Below, piece after piece: positions 1-9,784 of a stretch of 64,000 nucleotides of DNA. Source of the stretch: Marinobacter changyiensis (GTDB taxonomy: Bacteria; Pseudomonadota; Gammaproteobacteria; Pseudomonadales; Oleiphilaceae). Position 1 is the first letter of the stretch; every line of letters begins with the position of its first letter. Below the pieces are notes generated by a model that did not search any database, was not told the origin of the DNA, and was given only the letters and a program-made list of their open reading frames with translations. Where the stretch lies: positions 62,001 to 126,000 of the forward strand of contig NZ_VZZZ01000005.1 of assembly GCF_009193265.1 (NCBI RefSeq). Direction: 5' to 3'. The translations under genes and the position numbers were made by a program.

Positions 1-259
1 CATCCACGATCGATCCGCGAATACGGATACCGGCGTAGGTTTCGAACGAGGCGCCCTTGTCAGACTGAAATTTATTGGCAGCTTCGAGAAGGCCGATCAT
101 GCCGGCCTGCATAAGATCATCCAACTGCACCGAGGCGGGAAGACGCGCCAGCAGGTGCAACGCGATTTTTTTAACCAACGGAGCATGGGTTTCGACAAGT
201 GCATCGGCTTGTCGGGCGCCAGTTTGGTTATAGATTCCCAGGCGTTTCGCCAACGTCAT
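1..259 (-). CDS. fliA: Flagellar sigma factor FliA (sigma-28), N-terminal part
   Basis: This encodes the first 86 residues of the sigma-28 factor that directs RNA polymerase to late flagellar and chemotaxis promoters; the rest lies beyond the left edge. The translation starts MTLAKRLGIYNQTGARQADA and contains the sigma region 1.2/2 signature: VQLDDLMQAGMIGLLEAANK followed by SFETYAGIRIRGSIVD, typical of FliA. The ATG at 259 lies 8 bases after the fleN stop, so it is cotranscribed with fleN and flhF. Downstream of fleN is the usual place for fliA in pseudomonads. Its partial state is due only to the window boundary. Confidence 0.96.
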   Translation of the reverse strand, partial: MTLAKRLGIYNQTGARQADALVETHAPLVKKIALHLLARLPASVQLDDLMQAGMIGLLEAANKFQSDKGASFETYAGIRIRGSIVD

Positions 260-267
260 GTATCCAG

Positions 268-1080
268 TTAGACCTCTAAAAGGCGTTCTACGAAGAATTC
301 GAGATGGCCCCGTGGCGAAGAGGGCAACGGCCAGCTGTCGACTTTTTCTGCCAGGGCCTTGATGGCGAGAGAGGCTTTGGCTCGTGGATAGACATCCATC
401 ACAGCGCGCTGGCGTTGAACGGCTTTTTTAACTGCCTCGTCGTAGGGCACCATGCCCACGTACTGCAGTGCAACATCCAGGAAGCGTTCGGTCACCCGAG
501 TCAGTTTGCCGAACAGGTGTTTGCCTTCCTGCTCGTTCCGGACCTGGTTGGCAAGAATCCGGAAGCGACTAACGCCGTAATCCCGGTTCATCAGCTTGAT
601 CAGCGCGTAGGCGTCAGTAATGGACGTGGGCTCATCGCATACCACAAACAACAGTTCCTGGGAGGCCCTGAGGAAGCTGACCACAGACTCCGAGATGCCG
701 GCAGCGGTATCGACGATCAACACGTCGATCTGGTCACCGATGTCACTGAAGGCGTTGATCAGTCCTGCATGTTCCATCGGCGTCAGCTGGGTCATCCGCT
801 GGGTGCCAGACGACGCCGGAACGATCTTGATGCCGCCGGGACCGTCGACCAATACGTCGCGCAGGTCGCACTCACCGGCCAACACGTCCGCAAGGTTCCG
901 GTTCGAGGTGATGCCCAGCAACACATCGATATTGGCCAGCCCAAGGTCGGCATCCAGCACGACGACCCGGCGTCCCATCTGGGACAGTGCAATAGCAAGA
1001 TTGACCGACACGTTGCTTTTACCAACGCCGCCCTTTCCACCGGTGACGGCAATCACCTGAACCGCATGTGGTTTAGTCAT
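268..1080 (-). CDS. fleN: Flagellar number regulator FleN (FlhG), MinD-like ATPase
   Basis: FleN/FlhG is a ParA/MinD-family ATPase that limits the number of polar flagella; in pseudomonads it binds FleQ and dampens its activity. The 270-residue protein has the deviant Walker A motif KGGVGKS at residues 16-22, the LDADLGLANID segment typical of MinD/FlhG, and VLIVDTAAGI as the Walker B region. Family length is about 270-300. It follows flhF by 67 bases and precedes fliA by 8, the canonical flhF-fleN-fliA order. The start ATG at 1080 gives the expected N-terminus before the P-loop. The protein is expected to act in the cytoplasm at the cell pole with FlhF. Confidence 0.97.
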   Translation of the reverse strand: MTKPHAVQVIAVTGGKGGVGKSNVSVNLAIALSQMGRRVVVLDADLGLANIDVLLGITSNRNLADVLAGECDLRDVLVDGPGGIKIVPASSGTQRMTQLTPMEHAGLINAFSDIGDQIDVLIVDTAAGISESVVSFLRASQELLFVVCDEPTSITDAYALIKLMNRDYGVSRFRILANQVRNEQEGKHLFGKLTRVTERFLDVALQYVGMVPYDEAVKKAVQRQRAVMDVYPRAKASLAIKALAEKVDSWPLPSSPRGHLEFFVERLLEV

Positions 1081-1147
1081 ACTGACTCTTGTCTCTGTGA
1101 CTCGTTAAAACTGGTCGGTCATCGCTGCGCAATAACGCTTCCGCTTA

Positions 1148-2428
1148 TTACGCACCTTCTGCCAGGGCCAGCTCTTTCTGAACAGTTTTTAAACGTTCGA
1201 CCGCCAGCCTCACCAGCGGAATGGCCTCTGCGTGATGCAAATCCTGGGGGATTTTCTGGCCGTCCGTATAGTAAGCCAGCGGCAGACTCGTTTCCATGAC
1301 GAAGCCAAGTGCTTCACCCAGGGTTAACGCTTCATCAATCTTGGTAATGACGCAACCGGCAAGCTTCGCCATCTTATAGCAATGCCACATGGATTTCATA
1401 ATGCGCGCCTGGCTGGTGGCCGACACCACCAGATGCGACTTGATGCCATGACGGCTTTGGGCCAACTCCAGAAGCTGCTCCTGATAACCCCGGTCGGACT
1501 GGGTAAGGCCAGCGGTATCAATCAGAACCAGATGCCGGTCCGACAGCTCTTCAAGAATAGCGTCCAGGGAGTGACTTTCATCCACCACCCGCACCGGAAC
1601 ATTCAGAATGCGACCGAAGACAAACAATTGCTCGTGAGCCGCCACCCGATAGCGATCGGTTGTCACCAGGGCCAGAGAATCGGCGCCGTGCTTTAAAACA
1701 TAGCGGGCTGCCATCTTTCCAATGGTGGTGGTTTTGCCCGAACCGGTGGGACCCACCAGGGCAAAGACCCCACCCTGCTCCAGCCACTCGGTTCTGGTGG
1801 TCTTGATACCGGCTGCCAGGGTTTTGAGGGACTGCTTCCAGCCCTCGTCCAGACGACTCTTGCCATGGCTTTTCGATAATGCCATCGCCAGGGGCCGGGC
1901 CAGGCCAAACTCTTCCAGGCGCTCGGTCAGCCGTTGCTGGGAAGCATCAGGTGCCTGGGTAAGTGGCACCGCAGCAGATCCCGTGTTAACCCTATCCCGT
2001 GTAGTAACCAGGTCCCGTAATGACGTGATTTCCGCTCGCATTTCCTCCAGCGCGCTATTCGCAAAGGCCTCTGCTGCCGGGCCCGATGACGCCTCAGCCT
2101 GGCTGACAGCCCCTTGATAGCGCTGACCTTCTGCTGCCCGTAGTTCACGAACGTCGCGAATACGGTCTCTGGAACGGCTCAATTCGTCTTCCAGGCGACG
2201 GTGATGATCCGCCTGCAGTTCCGCCAGCCGGGAACCATTGGTGGCTTCAATTGCCAGATCGCCGAGACGTTGACGCGCCATATTTTCGTCATAGTCGAGG
2301 GCCGTCACAATTTCGACACCCCCATCCACGCGCCGATTCGACAGGATGACCGCGTCCGCACCCATATCTTCGCGGACCCGTTTGAGAGCTTCAGCCATGG
2401 ATGGCGCAAAGAATCGTTTTACTTTCAT
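1148..2428 (-). CDS. flhF: Flagellar biosynthesis GTPase FlhF
   Basis: FlhF is an SRP-type GTPase that marks the pole where the flagellum is built. The 426-residue product begins MKVKRFFAPSMAEALKRVRE, a typical FlhF N-terminus, then has a variable linker (about residues 90-200) and the NG GTPase domain. The P-loop GPTGSGKTTT lies near residue 226, with the TTDRYRVAAHEQL switch segment, the HLVLIDTAGL motif and a TKIDEA G4-like segment after it. The gene follows flhA by 60 bases and precedes fleN. A GGAGG lies 11 bases upstream of the ATG. FlhF together with FleN indicates a polar, number-controlled flagellum. Confidence 0.98.
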   Translation of the reverse strand: MKVKRFFAPSMAEALKRVREDMGADAVILSNRRVDGGVEIVTALDYDENMARQRLGDLAIEATNGSRLAELQADHHRRLEDELSRSRDRIRDVRELRAAEGQRYQGAVSQAEASSGPAAEAFANSALEEMRAEITSLRDLVTTRDRVNTGSAAVPLTQAPDASQQRLTERLEEFGLARPLAMALSKSHGKSRLDEGWKQSLKTLAAGIKTTRTEWLEQGGVFALVGPTGSGKTTTIGKMAARYVLKHGADSLALVTTDRYRVAAHEQLFVFGRILNVPVRVVDESHSLDAILEELSDRHLVLIDTAGLTQSDRGYQEQLLELAQSRHGIKSHLVVSATSQARIMKSMWHCYKMAKLAGCVITKIDEALTLGEALGFVMETSLPLAYYTDGQKIPQDLHHAEAIPLVRLAVERLKTVQKELALAEGA

Positions 2429-2488
2429 ACTGTTTCATCCTCCCGGTGGCGGTGGTTAACTGCCGCCCCTGCCTGGCATCTCCGGCAC

Positions 2489-4651
2489 TTACTGACCGAC
2501 TGACGCCACAATCGTAATTTGTTTGTTATCCGGCACTTCCTGGTAAGAGAGCACATGCAAACGCTCGATCCCGAAACTGGCAAATTTCGCCAGCACCGGC
2601 CTGAGCGGCGCTGAAACCAGCAGTATTGCCGGCTTGCCGAGCATTTCCTGGCGTTGCGCGGTGTCCTGCAGCGATCGTTGCAGTTTCTCTACCATGCCTG
2701 GCTCCAATACCAGCCCGATGTCATCCTGAGCGCCGGATTGTTGACTCTGTTGCATGGACTTTAGCAATAACTGTTCCAACTCCGGATCGAGGGTTATGAC
2801 CGGGATTTCGGATTCATTGCCGCAGATGCTCTGGATGATCATCCTGCGCAACGCCTGGCGCGCGGCCGTGGTGAGCATTTTGGCGTCCTGGCTCTTGGGA
2901 TGGACATTGACGATAGCCTCCGCAATGGAGCGCATGTCGCGGATCGGGACCTCTTCCCGCAACAGATTCTGCAACACCTTCAGCAGCACACTGATGGACA
3001 CCGTGGTGGGCACCAGCTCTTCTGTCAGCTTGGGTGACAGCTTTTCAAGCTGATCCAGCCACTTCTGGACCTCTTCGTGACCGAGTAATTCGTGGGCGTG
3101 CTTTTGCAGAATCTGGTTCAGATGGGTGGCCACCACCGTGCTGGCATCCACCACGGTGTAGCCCAGGGTCTGGGCCTGATCCTTTTTCTCCGGTTCGATC
3201 CAGCTGGCGTCCAGGCCGAATGCCGGGTCCTTGCCCTCGATCCCGTCGATCTTGCCAAACACCTGGCCCGGATCAATGGCCAGTTCCCGATCCGGATGGA
3301 TCTCCGCTTCGGCAATGGTGACGCCCATCAGAGTGATGCGGTATACGTTGGGCATCAGATCCAGATTGTCGCGGATATGAACCGAGGGCATCAGGAATCC
3401 AAGGTCCTGGGACAGTTTTTTGCGCACGCCCTTGATACGGGTCAGCAGTTGCCCACCCTGGGATTTATCCACCAACGGGATCAGCCGGTAGCCGACTTCA
3501 AGCCCTACGATGTCCACAGTCGACACGTCATCCCAGCCCAGCTCCCGGGTTTCACCAGGCGCCGGGAGCGACTGACCTGGCTCAGCACCGCTGCGGGTTT
3601 CAGCTCCCGGTGGTGCTGGCGTGGCACCGCCACGCACCGGAAAAACATCGTCTTCTTCTACCGTTTGCAGCTGTTTTTTCCAGATCCAGTAGGCCAGCCC
3701 GGCGGACAAAGAACCGAGGCCCAGAAACGCCACGTGCGGCATGCCGGGAATCAAACCAAGAATCAGCAATATGGTGGCGGCAATAGCCAGCGCCCGGGGG
3801 GCGGTGAACATCTGTTCCAGGATCTGCCCGCCCATGTCCTGGCTGGAAGTGACCCGGGTCACCATGATCGCCGCGGAGGTAGACAGCAAAAGCGAGGGAA
3901 TCTGCGCAACCAGGCCGTCACCGATGGTCAGTAGTGCGTAGTTTCGCATCGCGTCGGTGAACGTCAGATCATGCTGCAGCATGCCAATGGCGACACCGCC
4001 AAATATATTGATGGCGAGAATCAGCAGGCCAGCGACCGCATCGCCTTTTACGAACTTGCTGGCACCATCCATAGAACCGTAGAAATCCGCTTCCTGGGCA
4101 ATTTCCGCGCGCCGGAACTTGGCTTCATCCTGGTTGATCAGGCCAGCGTTCAGGTCGGCGTCGATGGCCATCTGCTTGCCGGGCATTGCGTCCAGGGTGA
4201 ACCGGGCGCTCACTTCCGACACCCTGCCGGCACCCTTGGTCACTACCAGGAAGTTGATGATCATCAGGATGGCAAACACCACCAGCCCGACCGCGTAGTT
4301 ACCGCCTATCAGGACCTCCCCGAAGGATTCGATCACTTTACCGGCGGCGTCGCCGCCTTCATGGCCGTTGAGCAGGACTATTCGTGTGGAGGCTACGTTA
4401 AGCGCCAGTCGAAGCAGCGTGGCCACCAACAGCACGGTTGGAAAGGCGGCAAATTCCATCGGACGCAGGGCGTAAACACAGACCAGCAGAATGACAATGG
4501 ACAGGGTGATATTGAAGGTGAACAGCACGTCGAGCAGGAACGCCGGCATCGGCAGAATCATCATCCCCAGCAGTGCCATCAGCATCACGGGAATGCCCAG
4601 ATTTCCGGCTGTCAGGGATTTGACGTTGTTGAAGATTAAAGCTCGATCCAT
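2489..4651 (-). CDS. flhA: Flagellar export apparatus protein FlhA
   Basis: FlhA is the large export-gate subunit of the flagellar type III secretion system. With the start at 4651 (MDRALIFNNVKSLTAGNLG) the protein is 720 residues, close to the family norm of about 690-710. An in-frame extension to 4738 is less likely because the 4651 ATG has a GGAGAG site and the longer N-terminus is not hydrophobic. The N-terminal half holds about eight membrane segments and the cytoplasmic loop VSEVSARFTLDAMPGKQMAI, a FHIPEP-family hallmark; the C-terminal half is the cytosolic substrate-docking domain. A sigma-54 element lies about 85 bases upstream, so flhA probably heads flhA-flhF-fleN-fliA. Confidence 0.98.
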   Translation of the reverse strand: MDRALIFNNVKSLTAGNLGIPVMLMALLGMMILPMPAFLLDVLFTFNITLSIVILLVCVYALRPMEFAAFPTVLLVATLLRLALNVASTRIVLLNGHEGGDAAGKVIESFGEVLIGGNYAVGLVVFAILMIINFLVVTKGAGRVSEVSARFTLDAMPGKQMAIDADLNAGLINQDEAKFRRAEIAQEADFYGSMDGASKFVKGDAVAGLLILAINIFGGVAIGMLQHDLTFTDAMRNYALLTIGDGLVAQIPSLLLSTSAAIMVTRVTSSQDMGGQILEQMFTAPRALAIAATILLILGLIPGMPHVAFLGLGSLSAGLAYWIWKKQLQTVEEDDVFPVRGGATPAPPGAETRSGAEPGQSLPAPGETRELGWDDVSTVDIVGLEVGYRLIPLVDKSQGGQLLTRIKGVRKKLSQDLGFLMPSVHIRDNLDLMPNVYRITLMGVTIAEAEIHPDRELAIDPGQVFGKIDGIEGKDPAFGLDASWIEPEKKDQAQTLGYTVVDASTVVATHLNQILQKHAHELLGHEEVQKWLDQLEKLSPKLTEELVPTTVSISVLLKVLQNLLREEVPIRDMRSIAEAIVNVHPKSQDAKMLTTAARQALRRMIIQSICGNESEIPVITLDPELEQLLLKSMQQSQQSGAQDDIGLVLEPGMVEKLQRSLQDTAQRQEMLGKPAILLVSAPLRPVLAKFASFGIERLHVLSYQEVPDNKQITIVASVGQ

Positions 4652-4734
4652 CTTCCGGTGCTCTCCGCGCAGTGCGCTCTGTAACGTTTGCCGGTCGGTT
4701 TTTTGACGCCTCAGGGCCTGATTACACCCGTATC

Positions 4735-4750
4735 GCAAGAACCGTACCAG
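4735..4750 (-). promoter_or_regulatory. Sigma-54 promoter of flhA
   Basis: The minus strand reads TGGTACGGTTCTTGCG, matching the -24/-12 consensus TGGCACG-N4-TTGC with the required 12-base GG-to-GC offset. It sits about 85 bases before the flhA ATG. The site agrees with known FleQ/RpoN control of flhA in pseudomonads. Confidence 0.82.
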
Positions 4751-4860
4751 GCTGACATACCGCCAAACCCACTTGCGCCCAGCGCTCTATTCCGGACCTG
4801 ACGCCGCCTCGGAGATGCGGTATCCTTGCGTCCTTTTCTGACCGCAAAAATAGGTGAGCC

Positions 4861-5499
4861 ATGCCGATCCACGAGGTAAAACACCCCCTGATCCGCCATA
4901 AACTGGGCCTGATGCGCCGGGCAGATATCAGCACGAAAAACTTCCGGGAACTGGCCCAGGAAATCGGTGCACTGCTGACCTACGAGGCCACCAAGGATTT
5001 CTTGCTGCAGCAAGAAACCATCATGGGCTGGGCCGGCCCGGTGACGGTTGAGCGCATCACCGGCAAGAAAGTCACGATTGTGCCGATACTCCGGGCCGGC
5101 ATGGGCATGCTGGAAGGCGTTCTCACGCTGATTCCCGGCGCTCGCGTGAGCGTGGTAGGCCAGGTCCGGAACGAAGAAACCCTGGAAGCCAGCACCTATC
5201 TGGAAAAGCTGGTGGGCGAACTGGACCAACGCATGGCGATGATTGTCGACCCGATGCTGGCTACCGGCGGCTCGCTCATTTCGACCATTGAACTGTTAAA
5301 GAAAGCGGGCAGTACCGAAATACGCGCACTGGTTCTGGTAGCGGCGCCGGAGGGGATCAAAAAAGTGCTGGACGCCCACCCCGATGTCTCGATTTATACC
5401 GCGTCGGTGGATGATCGCCTCAATGAGAAGGGTTATATACTGCCTGGCCTGGGCGATGCCGGTGACAAGATTTTCGGCACCAAACAGAAGGACGTATAA
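4861..5499 (+). CDS. upp: Uracil phosphoribosyltransferase
   Basis: Upp converts uracil and PRPP to UMP in pyrimidine salvage. The 212-residue protein is full length and begins [19 protein letters not shown]. The PRPP-binding segment [20 protein letters not shown] and the late uracil-binding [16 protein letters not shown], both diagnostic for Upp, are present. The ATG at 4861 follows an AGGTGA site. Two bases after its stop comes uraA, so the two form an uptake-and-capture operon. This pair is transcribed against the surrounding flagellar genes and separates flhA from flhB; it has no known flagellar role. Confidence 0.98.
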   Translation: MPIHEVKHPLIRHKLGLMRRADISTKNFRELAQEIGALLTYEATKDFLLQQETIMGWAGPVTVERITGKKVTIVPILRAGMGMLEGVLTLIPGARVSVVGQVRNEETLEASTYLEKLVGELDQRMAMIVDPMLATGGSLISTIELLKKAGSTEIRALVLVAAPEGIKKVLDAHPDVSIYTASVDDRLNEKGYILPGLGDAGDKIFGTKQKDV

Positions 5500-5501
5500 G
5501 C

Positions 5502-6773
5502 ATGCAGGACCCTACACAGGGCGCCGTCTGGCGTCAGGCACTGGCAGGTTCGCAGATGTTGTTGGTGGCTTTCGGGGCGCTGGTTCTGATGCCTCTGATC
5601 ACCGGGCTCGACCCCAACGTGGCCCTGTTCACGGCAGGCCTGGGCACCCTGATGTTTCACATCGTCACCGGCGGACAGGTGCCGGTTTTCCTGGCGTCCT
5701 CGTTCGCCTTCATCGCGCCGGTGATTGCAGCCAAGGCCAAGTTTGGCCTGGAGGAAACCCTTGGCGGTCTGGCGGCGGCCGGGGTGCTCTATATGGTGCT
5801 GAGCGGCGCGGTCAGGCTCAAAGGCACAGGATTTATCAACCGGCTGCTACCGCCTGTGGTGATTGGCCCGGTGATTATGGTCATCGGCCTCAGCCTGGCA
5901 CCGGTTGCGGTTCACATGGCCTCCGGCAGGGCCGGCGATGGCAGCGCGGAGCTGGTGCCCTACACTACCGCTATCGTGATTGCGATGATTTCACTGTTGG
6001 TCACCATCTTCGCAGCGGTCTGGGCCAAAGGTCTGTTCCGACTGGTACCCATCATGTTCGGTATTGGCGTCGGCTATGCGCTCTCCGCCTTTGCAGGCAT
6101 TGTGGACACCAGCGCCATCGCGGAAGCAGCCTGGTTCTCGGTACCGAATTTCGTGGCGCCGGCATTCAGCTGGTCCGCCATCCTGTTTATGCTCCCGGTG
6201 GCCATTGCCCCTGCGATCGAGCACATCGGTGACGTCCTGGCGATCGGTAATGTGACCGGCAATAACTACATCAAAAAGCCCGGCCTGCATCGCACATTGC
6301 TGGGTGACGGCATTGCCACCAGCACCGCTGCCCTGCTGGGCGGACCGCCGAACACCACTTACTCGGAGGTTACCGGAGCGGTGATGCTGACTCGCAACTT
6401 TGATCCCAAGGTAATGATCTGGGCCGCTGTGATCGCCATTGTGCTGGCATTTGTCGGCAAGTTTGGTGCAGCCCTCCAAACCATCCCGGTCCCGGTTATT
6501 GGCGGCATTCTGTGCCTGCTGTTCGGGTCGATTGCCGTGGTGGGGCTGAACACACTGATTCGTCACCAGGTGGATTTTTCGGAACGGCGTAATCTGGTCA
6601 TTGCCGGCGTAACTCTGGTGTTTGGTATCGGCGGTATGGCCATCGGTCAGATCGAGGGTATTGCGCTTTGTGGCCTGGTCGCTATTGGCCTGAACCTGAT
6701 CCTGCCTGGCAGTAAAACCGCGGCCTGGGGCGAAGCGGCCACCGAAGAGGAGTCACTGGACAAGTCTTTCTGA
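5502..6773 (+). CDS. uraA: Uracil permease of the NCS2 family
   Basis: UraA is a proton-coupled uracil importer in the inner membrane. The 423-residue product shows a run of hydrophobic segments consistent with the 14-helix NCS2 fold. It has the motif SFAFIAPVIAA early, the family region MLPVAIAPAIEHIGDVLAIG with its conserved glutamate near the middle, and the TTYSEVTGAVMLTRNF stretch found in uracil/xanthine permeases. Its AAGGA ribosome site lies inside the end of upp, implying translational coupling. The gene ends 37 bases before the convergent flhB stop; no clear terminator is visible between them. Confidence 0.95.
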   Translation: MQDPTQGAVWRQALAGSQMLLVAFGALVLMPLITGLDPNVALFTAGLGTLMFHIVTGGQVPVFLASSFAFIAPVIAAKAKFGLEETLGGLAAAGVLYMVLSGAVRLKGTGFINRLLPPVVIGPVIMVIGLSLAPVAVHMASGRAGDGSAELVPYTTAIVIAMISLLVTIFAAVWAKGLFRLVPIMFGIGVGYALSAFAGIVDTSAIAEAAWFSVPNFVAPAFSWSAILFMLPVAIAPAIEHIGDVLAIGNVTGNNYIKKPGLHRTLLGDGIATSTAALLGGPPNTTYSEVTGAVMLTRNFDPKVMIWAAVIAIVLAFVGKFGAALQTIPVPVIGGILCLLFGSIAVVGLNTLIRHQVDFSERRNLVIAGVTLVFGIGGMAIGQIEGIALCGLVAIGLNLILPGSKTAAWGEAATEEESLDKSF

Positions 6774-6810
6774 GGAGCGGGTGGCCTGTTAGCAAAAGCC
6801 AGACCGGACG

Positions 6811-7947
6811 CTAGGGATCGCGGCGCAGCTCAGTGGGTATCGGAAAGTCCGGCATGCCGGGCCTGGGCCCCTGGCCGCGCCGGAACCGCCGCAGCTGGAA
6901 CAGATAGGCCAGTACCTGGGCGATGGCCATATACAGGCCGTCGGGGATCTCGCCCCCAATGTCAGTGTTGTGATACACCGCCCGGGTCAGCGGAGGCGTG
7001 CGAAGGATATCCACTTTGTGCTCCCTCGCAATCTCCATAATCTTGAACGCTATCTCATCGCCCCCCTTGGCTACCACGACCGGGGCGGCCATGGTTTTCT
7101 GGTCATACTTGAGAGCTACTGCGTAATGGGTCGGGTTGGTGATGACCACGTCTGCGCCCGGCACATCCTGCATCATCCGGCGCTGAGCCATTTCCCGTTG
7201 CAACTGACGAATACGGCTTTTTACCTCCGGTTTGCCTTCACTGTCCTTGAACTCGTCCTTGACCTCCTGCATGGTCATACGCAGCTTTTTCTGGTGATCG
7301 TAAATCTGAAAAGGCACATCGATGACCGCGATAACGATGGTCGCACAGGCCAGCAGAAAGAAACTCCAGCCCAGAGTCCAGAGCACATGCTCCATCGCCG
7401 GGATGGCCGGCTCTTCCGCAATACTGAGCAAATCTTCCGTGCGCAGATCGAGAATCAGGATGGCGATGATCATCACCAACGTGATTTTGGCAACAGCCTT
7501 GACGAGTTCAATGAGGGAGCGCGTCGAAAACATCCGTTTAAGACCTTTGAACGGATCCATCCGGTTCAGTTTTGGCGCGATCGCCTTGCCGCTGAACAGT
7601 ATGCCGCCAATGCCGATGGGGCCGAGAATCGCCGCCACGAACAACAGGATCATCAGGGGCATCAGGGCTACAGCCGCTTCCCAGGCCGAATCCAGTAACA
7701 GCAGACTCATGGTGTTGGTATCGAACACCGTCTCGCGCTCCAGCGCGAAATTTTCCCGCATGATGTTCTCAAGGGAAGCCCCCAGACCGGCGCCGAACAT
7801 CAGCAAACCCCCCGCCCCGGCCAGCAGCACTGACATGGTTGCGAGCTCTTTGGAACGTGCGGTCTGGCCGTCCTCGCGAGACTTTTCAATGCGTCGCGGG
7901 GTGGCCTCTTCTGTTTTTTCCTGACTGTTGTCGTTCTCTTCCGCCAT
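6811..7947 (-). CDS. flhB: Flagellar export protein FlhB
   Basis: FlhB is the export-gate subunit whose self-cleavage switches the flagellar secretion system from rod/hook to filament substrates. The 378-residue protein has four membrane segments between about residues 35 and 215 and a cytoplasmic domain with the autocleavage motif NPTH at 271-274 within VVITNPTHYAVALKYD. The N-terminus (EKTEEATPRRIEKSREDGQ) is the conserved entry of the family. Its ATG overlaps the fliR stop by one base, so it is the last gene of the fliL-to-flhB operon. flhA is not adjacent because upp-uraA lies between. Confidence 0.98.
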   Translation of the reverse strand: MAEENDNSQEKTEEATPRRIEKSREDGQTARSKELATMSVLLAGAGGLLMFGAGLGASLENIMRENFALERETVFDTNTMSLLLLDSAWEAAVALMPLMILLFVAAILGPIGIGGILFSGKAIAPKLNRMDPFKGLKRMFSTRSLIELVKAVAKITLVMIIAILILDLRTEDLLSIAEEPAIPAMEHVLWTLGWSFFLLACATIVIAVIDVPFQIYDHQKKLRMTMQEVKDEFKDSEGKPEVKSRIRQLQREMAQRRMMQDVPGADVVITNPTHYAVALKYDQKTMAAPVVVAKGGDEIAFKIMEIAREHKVDILRTPPLTRAVYHNTDIGGEIPDGLYMAIAQVLAYLFQLRRFRRGQGPRPGMPDFPIPTELRRDP

Positions 7948-8729
7948 CAGGGCACTCCCTGCAACTGGCGCATGAACTCGAAGGTCTCTTCGGCGTACTG
8001 CTGGAAATGTGGTAGAAAATTAGCCTGCAATACCCAGATGGAGAACAATCCAAACATCAGACCGATCGGAAAACCCAGGGCGAAGATATTCATCTGGGGT
8101 GCAGCCCGGGTCATCACCCCGAACGAAATATTGACGATCAACACTGCGGTAACCGCTGGCAACGCCAATAACATGGCCGACACGAACACCCAACTGATCC
8201 GGTGGGCAAGATCCCACACGCCTGCCTGACCAAGACCTTCCAGACCAATCGGCAGGGTTCGAAAGCTTTCCAGGAACACTTCAAACGCCACCAGATGGCC
8301 GTTCATGGCCAGATAGAGCAAGGTCACAGAAATGGTGTACAACTGGGAAAGCACCGGTACGTTGACGCCGTTCGCCGGGTCTACCATGGAAGCGAAGCCA
8401 AGCCCCATCTGCATGGCGATCATCTGGCCGGTCACCACAAAAAGCTGGAACAGCGCCGTCAGCGCGAACCCCAGGCCAACCCCTATCAGGATTTGCTGCA
8501 GGGTGATAATGACCGCATCCGCACTCAGGGCTTCCACCCGGGGCACCTCATCCAGCATGGGCACAATCAGTACGGTGATGAGCAAGGCCAGACCAAGCCG
8601 GATTCTGGCGGGGACTAACTGCGTACCGATGAACGGAATCACCATCATAAAACTGGCAATACGGAACAGCGGCCAGAGGTGCTGGCCTACCCATTGCCCG
8701 ATCAGATCCGCGCTGATTTCATAGGGCAT
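7947..8729 (-). CDS. fliR: Flagellar export protein FliR
   Basis: FliR is an inner-membrane component of the FliP5-Q4-R1 export pore core. The 260-residue product is full length, with several hydrophobic helices and the conserved stretch QLFVVTGQMIAMQMGLGFASM. It lies 5 bases after fliQ and overlaps flhB by one base, the standard fliPQR-flhB order. The start MPYEISADLIGQWVG at 8729 gives the usual short periplasmic N-terminus. Confidence 0.97.
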   Translation of the reverse strand: MPYEISADLIGQWVGQHLWPLFRIASFMMVIPFIGTQLVPARIRLGLALLITVLIVPMLDEVPRVEALSADAVIITLQQILIGVGLGFALTALFQLFVVTGQMIAMQMGLGFASMVDPANGVNVPVLSQLYTISVTLLYLAMNGHLVAFEVFLESFRTLPIGLEGLGQAGVWDLAHRISWVFVSAMLLALPAVTAVLIVNISFGVMTRAAPQMNIFALGFPIGLMFGLFSIWVLQANFLPHFQQYAEETFEFMRQLQGVP

Positions 8730-8734
8730 GGGTA

Positions 8735-9004
8735 TCAGCCGATCAAATAAGGAATGTTGGAGATCAGGTTTCTGGCATGGTCAAGCAGCTTGGTGAGCAT
8801 CCAGGGACCAGCAGCAATAATAACGATGAGCGTGACCATAAGCCGCGGCAGAAAACTCAGGGTTTGCTCGTTAATCTGGGTCGCAGCCTGAAACGTACTC
8901 ACCACCAGCCCCACCACCAACCCCGGGCCGATGATAACCCCGGCCAGCAGGACAATCATCCAGAGCGCTTCGCGCATGATGTCGATAACGGTTTCCGGTG
9001 TCAT
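8735..9004 (-). CDS. fliQ: Flagellar export protein FliQ
   Basis: FliQ is a small two-helix subunit of the flagellar export gate. The 89-residue product starts MTPETVIDIMREALWM and contains LVVSTFQAATQINEQTLSFL between the helices, the most conserved FliQ motif. The length matches the family (about 89). It is 15 bases after fliP and 5 before fliR. Confidence 0.98.
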   Translation of the reverse strand: MTPETVIDIMREALWMIVLLAGVIIGPGLVVGLVVSTFQAATQINEQTLSFLPRLMVTLIVIIAAGPWMLTKLLDHARNLISNIPYLIG

Positions 9005-9019
9005 GATCCAGAGTCCTCC

Positions 9020-9784
9020 CTAAATACCATAGCTGGCGGCCAGAGTGCCGATAATCAGGGCCCAGCCATCCACCAGGACAAACAGCATGATCTTGAACGG
9101 CAGCGAAATAATGATGGGAGACAGCATCATCATACCCATCGCCATCAGAACGCTGGCCACTACCATGTCAATGATCAGGAACGGAATAAACAGGATAAAC
9201 CCGATCTGGAAGGCGGTTTTGAGCTCACTGGTGACAAACGCCGGCATCAGTATCCAGAAGGAGACATCTTCCGGAGTCTCGTACTGGGGCTCGTCCGCTA
9301 TCCGCATGAACAGCGCAAGATCACTTTCGCGCGTCTGCCCCAGCATAAATTCGCGAAACGGTCGGCTGGCGAGATCAACGGCTTCCAGGGGCCCGATTTC
9401 CTCCTGAACATAAGGCTGCAACGCTACTTCGTTAACCTCTTCCAGCACCGGTTTCATAATGAAAATTGTCAGAAACAGCGTCAGACCAAGAAGAATCTGG
9501 TTAGAGGGCGTGGACTGCAAACCCAGCGCCTGACGCAGAATGGCGAACACCACGATGATACGGGTGAAGGATGTCATCATCATCATCATGGCTGGCAGGA
9601 AGGTGAGCGCGGTCATCAACGCCAGAATCTGCAGCGTGACCGAGTACTCCTCCACACCCTCGCCTTCCCCGGGCGTCATCTGGATTGCCGGTATACCGGG
9701 CAAATCCGCCAGCACCGAGGGTGCCAACACCAAGGCCAGAAAGCCAAGTAAAGCCACACCTCGATGGCCACCGCAACGCTTCAC
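9020..9784 (-). CDS. fliP: Flagellar export protein FliP
   Basis: FliP forms the pentameric pore of the flagellar export gate. The 254-residue protein begins with a hydrophobic signal sequence ([25 protein letters not shown]), as FliP is inserted through the signal-peptide route. The conserved core [20 protein letters not shown] and late segments [15 protein letters not shown] and [13 protein letters not shown] are clear. The start is a GTG overlapping the fliO stop (GTGA), indicating translational coupling. Confidence 0.98.
   Translation of the reverse strand: MKRCGGHRGVALLGFLALVLAPSVLADLPGIPAIQMTPGEGEGVEEYSVTLQILALMTALTFLPAMMMMMTSFTRIIVVFAILRQALGLQSTPSNQILLGLTLFLTIFIMKPVLEEVNEVALQPYVQEEIGPLEAVDLASRPFREFMLGQTRESDLALFMRIADEPQYETPEDVSFWILMPAFVTSELKTAFQIGFILFIPFLIIDMVVASVLMAMGMMMLSPIIISLPFKIMLFVLVDGWALIIGTLAASYGI

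Noticed and set aside
304..1299. Long plus-strand open frame over fleN
   Set aside because: It lies opposite fleN, has no family similarity or ribosome site, and is the usual mirror frame of GC-rich coding DNA.
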